Positions 31,590 to 41,668 of a DNA stretch of 64,000 bases are shown one piece after another. The stretch comes from Harmothoe impar (Eukaryota > Annelida > Polychaeta > Phyllodocida > Polynoidae). The position numbers and the translations under genes were made by a program. Within the stretch, counting starts at the first letter, position 1. Every line of letters begins with the position of its first letter. The stretch covers positions 65,960,609 to 66,024,608 of the forward strand of contig OX381709.1 of assembly GCA_947462335.1 (NCBI GenBank). The letters are read 5' to 3'. A model generated the notes under the pieces. That model searched no databases, was not told where the DNA came from, and saw only the letters and a list, made by a program, of their open reading frames with translations.

Positions 31590-33130
31590 TTTGATAAGTT
31601 AAAGAAGGTCATGAAGATAGTTTGTGACTATAGTTTGGGTCTCTGATTCCATAGAACTGCAATTTTTCAAAGAGGATAGAGTGGTCCACGGTGTTAAACG
31701 CTTTACGGAGATCAATCAAGTTTGCTATGGTTTTTCTACAAACAATTAGTTCACCAGTGATGTCATCAACAAAAAGGTGATTTCACTGTGCATCCATCCC
31801 TAAGGCCTCCCTGGTTTTCGGAGAGAATATTGCTTTGTTTAAGGAACGCATACTCTATAGTGAACCGTCTTCTCAATCAAGGGGCAACAAGGGACGAACC
31901 TGCGGAGTCACTAGACGCCAACCATTTTGTGCGTCATCTTAAATCGCCACTTCTGGCATAATCTTAAAGTCTTATTCTTAGTCTTAAAGTCTTAATAGTA
32001 CTCACCATCTGAAAGAAAGAAAAGAAGAATGGGGATGGGGGGCAGAGCCCCCCATATCAACATAAGTCGCCATCCACAATTAAGATTACGCCAGAAGTGG
32101 CGATTTAAGATTACACCAGAAGTGGCGATTCAAGATTACACACAGAATGGGTAGCGTCTAGTGACTCCGCAGGTTCATCCCTACGTGCAGGATAGGGGGT
32201 AGAGAGTTGTGTCTGCAGTCGTTGACCACTTTTGTATCGCCAGATTTGGGGATGGGGGTGACTTAACACAGTTTCGAAGAGACTGGTATGTTTACTTTAG
32301 AGAAAGACAATGCAATATTTTTACTAGTTTATGAACCAAGTGTTTGAATGCTACTTCTGTAGGGTACATAATCAATTGCTGAGGTTTAATTGATGTTGAT
32401 GACATGAACTAGTTTGGCTGTCTCCTGGACTTTTGTGGCCAGGTTGGAACTTTCTCAGGTGTGACCTTTTAATCATCAGATTCATCGAAACTGTTAAGGA
32501 CATGTGTGTGAGCTTTTTGGCCTGGAAGGATGATGTTTATTATTCCCCAGAATTTCTATGGCCATGTTTGTACTCTTCAAGCATGTCCTTTACGTATCTT
32601 ACACAGAAATCTAAATGCTCCGACCCTTAGTCTATAGTGCCTATCCCAGGTTAGTCATAGGAACATTGTTCAGGCATGACTAAATGCTATTCATATATGA
32701 CTGAGACAATGCGACATATTACTAATGCCTTACTCAAAAGGACCTAGACTGTGTTTGTCATTGTAAGTTGAGATACTGGATTTCTATTAAAGGATAGTCT
32801 CTTTCAAGATAGACAACCGTGACATTGAGAAGAATATCCGAACATAAGTCATTTCTTATGTCGAACTGAGTCCAATCGTATTTATCTAGAGCTGTATAGA
32901 TCTATGCTACCAGTTTAGCAGGGGTATAGGCTGACATTAAATCTGTTGTTTGGGAAATTTCATGCTGACCTTTTACTTGTCAAAGAGATTGTTAGGGAAT
33001 CAGTAACATGAACATCAAGCACCCCGTAGGCTACAGCAAATTGAGAATTGATGAACACTAGGTCCAGTTTATGGTTACAATCTGGGTGTAAAAGATTTGA
33101 TCAACTGAGACAGTTCATTTTAGCTTTTCA
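31590..33130 (-). pseudogene. Degraded LINE (endonuclease and RT remnants), minus strand
   Basis: Read on the minus strand, 33,110-33,000 gives an endonuclease-like tail (HKLDLVFINSQFAV), 32,290-32,190 an RT N-terminal block (VTPIPKSGD), 31,890-31,800 a block around LIEKTVHYRV, and 31,790-31,640 the RT motif LIDLRKAFNTVDHSILFEKL. The order EN then RT is that of an APE-type non-LTR retrotransposon. Frames are broken by stops and indels, and a separate TIR element (31,891-32,181) is inserted within it. It is old and inactive. Confidence 0.8.
31891..32181. mobile_element. TIR element inserted into the LINE (291 bp)
   Basis: The ends ACCTGCGGAGTCACTAGACGC and GCGTCTAGTGACTCCGCAGGT are inverted repeats of about 21-28 bp. 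Subterminal AAATCGCCACTTCTGGC blocks are mirrored as CCAGAAGTGGCGATT. The centre has a GGGGCAGAGCCCC hairpin. LINE reading resumes on both sides, so this is a nested insertion. No transposase. Confidence 0.8.
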
Positions 33131-36010
33131 TACCGATTTGTGGGGTCGACTTAAATATTTACCCAGTGCAGTATACACTCGATGAAGAATATTTCAGGGA
33201 AGAAATCCAAAACCTTTTATAGTGTAAGATTTTTGCTTACTTTTCGAAAACGTCCTTATTTACTCTACATTATGACTTTTTTTTCTGCAATTGTGCCAGA
33301 CTAGTGGCGGGACCCTGTGGAGATGTTCAGAACCTTTAGAAACGCATTAACCCCACCAGGTGGACATTCCCAGAATCTTCAGAAGCTTACTGACTCCCTC
33401 TGATCAGGCTGATGTGTGTTGGTTTAGGGATAATTTTTGAAAACATTTTTATTAAGTTTCCCCAAGAGAGTATTGGACCCTTTACCCTAGCATTTAGAAG
33501 CAGGCAGCCTATCAACTGAACTAACCAGTCAAATGTCAGCAAGGCCTATTGATCAGATAGTCAATGGTATCTCTGAAGTTATCATGGAGATACAACGGTA
33601 ACACACTCTGGTATGTTGATATATTATAGGATGGATATGTCTAGATCTGATGAGAAGTCCATAAACCATTCTCAACAAATGCTATGTCATTTTCAGTTTA
33701 TAGATTCACATTCTGTGGAAAGCTAGCTCGGTCATATGTTGTGAATGACCTATAAGAAGTCTCTAGCGGTTTACATACGATTTAATTTTGAGATACTCAG
33801 AATGAGCCTTAACTTGGCGTCAGCTGGCGAAGGACAATCTGTATACGATCTGCAAATAAATACCAGTCTTTTCGAAATTTACATACATCTGTAAGGTGTT
33901 TTCTGATTGGCGTTCTCGTTTCTGGTGTTCAGTCATGAAACGATTAACACTGAGCCTGTTCCCCAGGGATGTAACCAGGGCAGTGCAGAGGATTCTGGAC
34001 TTGATAGAAACCTATGTCAAAGTGGCAGACAATACTTGGGATTGGCAAGTAATTGTGGGAGGGGATTTCTCACAATTTTCTAAGCCTTTTAGCCTCACAT
34101 TTTTTTGACATTTTCATGGCTGCAGGACAGCAGCTATTGAGAACCCCATCGATAGTTGGGTTGCTTTGGGTTCAGGGTGAATGGTGGTCTGTGCCAAATA
34201 GGGCAGCGTCCTAATATACACCAATGTAAAGGCGCTAGCTTTAACTTGGTTCGGCGTACGTATTGCCTACTGATGATGATGAGAAACCAGTATTAGAAAC
34301 ATCCAGGTGGCCATGGTATCAGTGCTATCGCTATTGCATGTGTAGCCGCCCTGGAGGGTGAGATAGTTCTATACACCGTCTACACCTGTCCTGAATGATT
34401 CCATCATCCATGTATATTTACACACAATACGACATGCACCTCTTGGCTTCTGAAAATGTGTTTCTGGATAGTGTGTTTATTTTGGGTAGATATGTCGTTC
34501 CATACCAGACCACCGACAGTCCCAGTTAATCTATATCTGGGAAAACAGTTGGTCTTCTTATTACTCGTGCTTCCCCTATAGCCTTGTAATATTGTTCAAA
34601 CGGTAGTAATATGGAAGCGAGTACCTATAGCTCCCCAGGGATAGGGAGTGTTTAAAATAGTATATGTACTTGAAATCCTACCATTTCAGTTAATGATAAG
34701 ATAAAAAAGAAGTATTTGCTAATATATATGTATATTTTAAATTCTTTCTGAGAAGTAAACTTTCTGGTTGGTCTTTTATATAATCATGCATTTCCGAAAC
34801 CTTTTAGTGGAACTGCAGATTAAATAGACCAGTATTGCAATTGCCATCTAAACCAATTCAAATTGAAAATGTAAATATGGTGGTTTCACTTGTCGAAAAC
34901 AGTGTGATGTCATGTCCGTCTTCTCTGAATCATATGATGCTATCCATTGTCAGATACATTTGTTCTAATACGATTACAAATATAATTTCACCTTTATAGG
35001 GCGTAGTAAATGTTCCCTTTGTTCGCACATATTGGATAATTCATTCATGAAATACAATGAGCAGTACATCATGCAAAATGAGGGCCTCCCCACATATTGA
35101 TACGTGTATTTTATTTTTCATGCGCTTTTAAATATCCATGTACAGCTGATAAATTGATGTTAGGGTTAGCATGTGGCACACAAGCAGGCAGTACGGAACT
35201 ATTCAACAGCGACAACTCGACCATGTTAGCTTCCATTATAGGTTTTAATCTTAACTACCGGTAGTCTTGTTAAAAATGCACTACAATTCACTAGACCATC
35301 TGTCTACAGTACCTAGATAAACCAAATAGTTTACGATGCGGCTTGCTATCTATATAAAGGACGTAGTAAGTTATATGTGGATATACTGGAGCTACTTCCC
35401 AGGGCCCCTGGCATTGTTAAAACCAGCGATTCGAATTTAGTACATACTTTTTCACATAGGAATGTGGTTTTCACTGGAAATCCAACCTAAACCTTTATGA
35501 AGTACATAACAACAAAAACTAAAACATAGGTTTGCAGACAGGAGGAGAGAGGTACAGCCACAGAACCCCCACGGTGAGACTCTCTTTACCAACAGCCTGT
35601 ATCTTGGAATGTTCCTCGGACTGCTGCTGATGATAGTGTTGGTGTCTACCTCCAGGTGGCAGTTCTGTCTGTGTGTGCGCCCATCGACACATGCGTACAC
35701 ACCCTGAGATAATTTACCTCACCTCCACCTACACGCCTACACCTGTCCTGAATGATTCCATTATCCATGTGTATTTACACAATAAGACAAACACATCTTG
35801 GCTCCTGGGATAGGGCATGTGTTTCTTGGCACTGTGTTTATTTTGGGGGATAGTGCTTTCTATAAGAGATTTAGAGTATGGGTCGTAGTAATAGGTAGCT
35901 ATGGGTGTGGGGGGAATCATGAGAGGCCAAAAAAAGTGAACAGTGCTAGCTATTCTTATAATGTACAAAACATATTTATCTTCCAGCTGGGTGCTGCCGC
36001 ACTGTAAAAA
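33131..36010. repeat. Gene-free stretch with a duplicated ~125-bp segment
   Basis: A segment at about 34,372-34,500 recurs at about 35,731-35,850. Both start CTACACCTGTCCTGAATGATT and continue with CCATGT/ATTTACACA, then CTTGGCT and GTGTTTATTTTGGG. The two copies are diverged and about 1.36 kb apart in the same orientation. No gene is recognised around them; the small frame at 33,896 is discussed under rejected items. Confidence 0.6.
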
Positions 36011-36297
36011 GTTGTTCGTGAACAGCAAAATTTGCTGTAAATGTACAGTACTTTAGCTGTAAATAATAATACAGCAAATTTTACTGTACATGTACAATTC
36101 TGTTACTGTAGATGCAGGTTACGGTAGTGACTTGTAGATCTACAGTACTTTTCCCTGTAATATGTACACGAGAGGTCGTGGGATCGATCCTAGGTCTAGC
36201 CACCTCTCATCAGGGATCTTAAGCTACAAGGCTGTAGCTCATTCAATACAGACATGGCAGAGGTAGCTTATATCCCAATATGACCATTTGTAACACA

Positions 36298-36369
36298 GGC
36301 TCTGTGGCGCAATGGATCAGCACCTGTTTCCAACACCACAGGTGGTGAGTTCAATCCTTGGTGGAGCCA
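36298..36369 (+). repeat. tRNA-Arg-like SINE head, copy 1
   Basis: GGCTCTGTGGCGCAATGGAT matches the start of animal tRNA-Arg (TCT-type), including the polymerase III A box. GGTGGTGAGTTCAATCC supplies a B box. The anticodon arm is altered, so this is a SINE promoter head rather than a functional tRNA. Confidence 0.75.
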
Positions 36370-36534
36370 CTTCTCTTGTTTCACCTACATCCACCTAAAA
36401 TTTGTCTTTCCCCTCACATGGATGATTAAAAGTATCACCAGCACTGGGAGGCGAACCCCAGACCTTTACAAATTATTATTAATTAGTTGAGAAGTAGAGT
36501 AGAGATATATCCCAATATGAATGTCTGTAACACC

Positions 36535-36606
36535 GGTTCTGTGGCGCAACGGATCAGCGCCTGTCTCCAACACCACAGGTGGTGAGTTCAATCCTTGGTA
36601 GAGCCA
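36535..36606 (+). repeat. tRNA-Arg-like SINE head, copy 2
   Basis: GGTTCTGTGGCGCAACGGAT and the same GGTGGTGAGTTCAATCC B box, 237 bp downstream of copy 1 in the same orientation. The two heads differ by only a few substitutions. Confidence 0.75.
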
Positions 36607-36959
36607 CTTCTCTTGTTTTACCTACATCCACCTAAAATTCGTTTTTTCCTCACATGGATGGTTAAAAATATCACCAGCATTGGGAGGTGAACCCAGGACC
36701 TTCAGACTATGATTTACAATCAATTTCGCTGTACAGTAACAGAAGATTCTGCTGTCCCTATACAGTACATAGTGCTGTAAATATACAAAAGCTCACTTGC
36801 TGTAGGTCTACAGCACAATCTACTGGAACCAAATTTGCCCCCAGTATTTGGTGTACAGGAACACTACTTACTTCTAACAGTGCGGGTGTAAAGAGAATCT
36901 GTCTACTATTTAGTAGTGTTTACTAAGTAATTGTTGAGTACTCTCGGTGTTGCTTAGAG

Positions 36960-37870
36960 GCACCACTGGGGAATGAGGGGAAATGGTTATGGAAGGGCTG
37001 TGTGTACTGCTGAGAGGGGCGGAGGTTAGAGAAGGGCTGTGGGTGCTGAGAGGTACAGTGGCTAGGGGAGGTTTGTGGTACTCTCGTTCCCAAATCCTTC
37101 TGAGGGAAGGCTGTGGTAACTGCCACATGACCTTGAACTACCATCATACATTCTGGTTCCTGTTCACTGATTCCAAGCTACCAGCAGGGATTACCCAGAC
37201 CAAGAAAAATCCCGAGTGCTAGGTCTTGTGGCAGTTACCAGAGCCTTCCTTCGGAAGGATTTGGGAACGAGAGTAGGGTTGTAGGTGCTGCTAAGGGGGA
37301 AGTGGTATGGGGAAGGGCTATGTGTGTTGCTGAGAGGTACAGTGGTTTTGGAGGAGCTGTGGGTGCTCCTGAGGGACAGTGGTTTTGGAAGAGCTGTGGG
37401 TGCTGCTGAGGGGGCGGTGCTTTTGGAAGAGCTGTGGGTGCTGCTGAGGCGGGTGGTAGTTAGGGAAGGGATGTGGGTGCTGCTGAGGAGGACAGTGGTT
37501 TTGGAAGCGCTGTGGGTGCTCCTGAGGGGGCAGTGGTTACGGAAGGGATGTGGGTGCTGCTGAGAGTGGCAATGGTTTTGGAAGCGCTGTGGGTGCTGCT
37601 GAAGGGGGCCGTGGTTTTGGAAGTGCTAAGAGGGGTGGTGGTTAGAGAAAGGTTGTGCGTGCTGCCGTGAGGGGTCACTGAGAGATGGTTAGAGAAGGGC
37701 TGTGTGTGCTGCTGAGAAGTGCCGCGGTTAGGGAAGAGCTATGTGTGCTGCTGAGAGGGGCGGTGGTTAGAGGAGGGCTATGTGTGCTGCTGGAGGGGCA
37801 GTGGTTAGAGAAGTGACGTGTTTGCTGCTCAGGGGCCACTGAACAGTGGCTCAAGAACTGTGCAGAGTGC
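36960..37870. repeat. 37-39-bp G-rich minisatellite
   Basis: A degenerate tandem array with units like GAGCTGTGGGTGCTGCTGAG followed by GGGGCAGTGGTTTTGGAA. It is interrupted at 37,081-37,273 by a TA-flanked inverted-repeat element. Reading frames across it (both strands) are low-complexity by-products. Confidence 0.85.
37081..37273. mobile_element. TA-flanked foldback/MITE inside the minisatellite (193 bp)
   Basis: The ends CTCTCGTTCCCAAATCCTTC and GAAGGATTTGGGAACGAGAG are perfect inverted repeats, each flanked by TA (37,079-37,080 and 37,274-37,275). The arms continue through GTGGTAACTGCCACA / TGTGGCAGTTACCA to about 50 bp. Noncoding; the TA flanks suggest mobilisation by a Tc1/mariner-type transposase. 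Confidence 0.85.
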
Positions 37871-40800
37871 TGCTGAGCGGGATTGAAGAGATTGCAGTCT
37901 GGAACCTCCCCCTCCCCAACACAACCCATGATAGAAACTCCCTTTCTTATGTCTAAAATTGTCTCCCAGACTACAGTGCTGCCTACAAACAGCGAAAATG
38001 TTTAAAAGACCCATCAATTTTAGCTTTCTACCTTGAACCTGAAAAACGTCCATGATTTGGTTTTGGCGTTTTTATAGGTAATTGTTTATCGCAACCTGCC
38101 TTATTGATTGTCCACATGGTATGATCGACGCCCAATCCTTAGGCACCAGTGTTTGTTGAATCAATCCTGCCCTTGATTGGCCCCAGACTCTTTTACCTCC
38201 AATAAGCCACTGAGAGGTGTTTTCGTCATCGGAAGTCGACGCGGAAGTGGTGTTGGGACGAAGAGGGTCAAATTATGCCGTTGACGGGCGCCACCGTCTA
38301 CACCTGCCGTTGCTTGTAGACGCGGGGAGGGGGGGGGGAAGGGGGAAAGAAATATCATCTCCACCCAAGTGCAGGCCAATGGGAGGGCGACAGGTATTTA
38401 CATGTATCACTCAAAGTCATTCATCACCGCGGGACTCATCCGCCCTGCATAAACTGTTTCATCATGTTCTTAATCTTATAGGAGGATGTATGAGAATTGG
38501 CTACTTTCCAAGTTTTAATCGTAGGTTTCATTGATTTTTATTGAGAGAATGTGAATAGTTGAACAGTCCTACTGGCAACATTATTTTCTAGCTACACAAG
38601 TTTCGCCAAAGTCGTCCCCTAGAGGTTTAACGGGTTGTGATCTCTAAATAGTGATAAATAATACAATACGCAAGCAAGGAATAAGGAGACAATATAGTGT
38701 GATCTTTGGCGGCAGTTTCAAAACAGTGTTTTAGGCGCTACAGTTCAATGCTTAGTTTGTATACAAACCTTCCAACAATCGGAGATTAGCACATAAGTAC
38801 GTACTCAGATCTGAAGGTACACATAATAATGTTATATATTAGTACTAGAGGGATTAGGATATTTCACAGGAGTAGTTCATACACCATTTGGTACCTCTTG
38901 GTACAAATGTACTAGTCCGTATAGCCCCCCCCCCCCCTAGTGGTTTTCAGGATAGGGGTGGCATTTTCTGTATGAGGTGACTCTCAACCATCAGTCCCCC
39001 AAAGAAGAGATACTGTTTGTGTCAGACAGGCAGAGATATATGGTCCTGTCGCACATTACTTTGGGGTCAACCAGGAATCATAAACATGTTTGTTATCTCT
39101 CCCATGCATGAATGTTGCCTTTTTGTTTCTAGACCCTATGTGCTATATGTTGTTTGCATGAGTAGTTCAATGGTCTTGCTGGGCCTTTCTCAGCAATACC
39201 ATTTCTGCATGGTAAAGCTTTTCGCTCATTTTGGCGATTGAATCTATATTAGGGAAACAGGGACTTATAATACCGCTTGCCCATGTACCAGTGATGACGT
39301 CTATATTTATAAGCTCTTTTCAAACGATAGCAGTATCAGCAAGTGCCCTTATGTTTGCCCGGTCCCATTGACGAGGTATTGTGTCATAGATGTATATCCT
39401 GTACACATTAAAGTGGTAACCCCTGTTTACTGTCATCAACTGGTATCTCAAGGGCAAAGGGCCGAATTCACCACCACTTTAATGTTGCCTTCTCTCAATA
39501 AGATGATCAACTTTCCAATGAAGTTAATGTTGTTATTGTATGATATATAATATGCAAAGAAACAAAACCACAATTGAGCAGAAATTGCTTTAATTCGTTT
39601 TCTACTATACATGCACGCGCAAATATACGAGGTGAGACAAAAATACGTCCTCTTTATTCTTTATATACACATTAACAGTCATGAAGTCTATTATTCTAAT
39701 ATCCTGACACTAAATGTACAATGATGGTGACTGGCGTTCTGCTGGGTCCTATATCGGTGTCCCGCGTGGGCCTCAGGACCAGGGGTGTAAGTGGAGGAGA
39801 AAACATCTACAAAGGTTTAAAACACATGATAAAAAGACAATGGGAACCATCTACTACGAGTAAAAGTTGACTACTGCACACATATTCTTTGTTTAAGTAC
39901 ACAGCCAATGGCTTCCCCACTAGTTCCTAATCCCTAACACAAGGTGGCGTAACTGTTTTAAGTGGGGGTGGTTTCCCAGTCTTGCACTAGGGGGTAGCAC
40001 GGTAGGTGTAGTTCTTGTGCTCTCCACTAGGTGTCCTCCCATAGTTAGAGCTGCTCGGAGTTGCTCACCGTGTACGACCTCCCCCGGCTGGAGTTAGAAC
40101 AGGGGTCGGGCAAGGCTGTGCCTGTATTCTGAGATCTTTGGAAAACTCGGCGATATAAAACTTTTAGGTAAGGTGGCACTGCTATAGATATAAAGGGAAG
40201 GGACACCGACAAACACCGTCAACTAAGAGGCAACTTGCATGAAGTACTGTTTGCAGCTACAATTATAATATATATGATATAATCTTACTATGGAGTACAA
40301 TAATACCATTAACATACTGAAGTAAATGTCTTGTGACACTGATATGGTAATAAATGTACATATTACAGAACACTCAAGTTCTCAGTTAAGTACGTATGCC
40401 GCAGAAACGACTCTCTAGTTTCATTGACTCAAACATCATCTACGATCTACTGTATGTGGAATTTGTAAAGTATAGTCGAATGATGCGGAAGTACCAATAG
40501 TGCAAAGAAAAAACGGGACATAGTCCTTGAAAGGTAGGGAAGTAGATCTAACTGTTCCCTTACTTGACCAAAGAGGAAACACATTGATTAACAATTATGT
40601 TATTCTTGGTCGGTTGTGTTCCATTCCTTGTGTAGTTTTGTTTTTTGCATAATGTATTAGTGACTCATCTCGAGCTGACTTGGGATACTTCGTTCCTGAT
40701 CCAAATATCCCCACGTGTTATAGCACTTTCCGTATTTACCACTATATCTCATCCTTCTCACTTTATTCCTTTAAAAAATAACTTGATTCACATTACCACT

Positions 40801-41340
40801 TTTGGAGAAGCCAAATAACAGCGATAAATTACGATTTCATCTTTCACCATCCAGAAACCCCGATTCTAATACATCACAGTCGGTCGCTTTCGTCCTCTTG
40901 AATCTGACTCTCCAGTTACGGCCTACTTGCGTATATATGTACAACATGATTTAACAACTGTGCACATCTCAGCTAATGTGCATCATAATTAGTTAGAATA
41001 ACACGGGGATCCCTACTCTAACTATCCCTGATGGGGTATAATAAATAGACGTACCTTCAGTACAATGGGCCATCAACAGATTACAACCGGGCGTTTTAAT
41101 TCCATATAACATCTATTGTTGAAGACTTTTTTCTTCTTCATACTGTTTTGAGAACTTACATAGAAACATGTTCAGCAATGCACTTACGACGTGTCTTTTT
41201 ATGGTAATATTAATGAATAATTCATACATTATAGTCCTGAACAGTCTGTGTTGGCGTATTTATACAGTTCCTATGTTCACAACCAGACAACACCAGGAAT
41301 TTAAGGTGGGACAAGGGTGGGTGGCGCCGCTTGAAGTTGT
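37871..41340. other. Gene-free stretch downstream of the lyase gene
   Basis: No coding exon is recognised. The lyase transcript could extend into it: AATAAA on the minus strand (TTTATT on plus) is present near 39,652 and 40,782, but I cannot tell which is used, if either. A C run lies near 38,926. Confidence 0.4.
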
Positions 41341-41349
41341 ACTTAGTTC

Positions 41350-41668
41350 ATGAGTGGCTCACACAGAATGGCCCACATCTCCTCTCACACAATGAGCTGC
41401 TCACCCAATGAACCAAATTGGGCAGATCACACTAAATATCTGTAACCCACAGGGTCTCATTCACTGAGTGACTAGCCATAGCTATAGTATCAATAACCAA
41501 GTGATCCACACTTTACTTTGATAATATGACCCATACTGTGTGACCCACTGAGTGATCTTCGACGGGTGAGTCACTCTATGACCCACTAAGAGCAGTTCAC
41601 AAAGAGTTACCTACAAGCAATGACCCACAGAGTGACCCACACCATGTCCTTTACATTTAGTGAGCTGC
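41350..41668 (-). repeat. Probable lyase 3' UTR with repeated TGACCCAC motif
   Basis: Immediately after the stop codon, on the plus strand, TGACCCAY occurs about six times (near 41,527, 41,542, 41,578, 41,620 and 41,632) interspersed with GAGTGA and GAGCTGCTCA. In the transcript these read GTGGGTCA. The spacing is irregular. It is either a degenerate satellite or a clustered RNA-binding site; no evidence distinguishes them. Confidence 0.5.

Larger units (their letters stand above)
36020..36870 (+). repeat. Composite repeat with ACAGTA-rich flanks and two SINE units
   Basis: Both edges (36,025-36,165 and 36,715-36,825) are dense in CTGTAAAT, GTACAGTA and TACTGTA-type words in both orientations, forming a loose inverted pair. 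Between them lie two tandem tRNA-headed units 237 bp apart. Each unit shares TATCCCAATATGA upstream of the head and CACTTCTCTTGTTT, CACCTACATCCACCTAAAAT and ATCACCAGCA-TGGGAGG-GAACCC downstream, so the duplication includes the whole SINE body. Confidence 0.75.

Noticed and set aside
33896..34108. Frame with a WQVIVGGDFSQF stretch resembling the GGDFN motif of LINE endonucleases
   Set aside because: Only this short match; the surrounding residues do not follow an endonuclease and it is on the opposite strand to the nearby LINE. Too weak to annotate.
36908..37929. Repetitive reading frames on both strands
   Set aside because: By-products of the 37-39-bp G-rich minisatellite.
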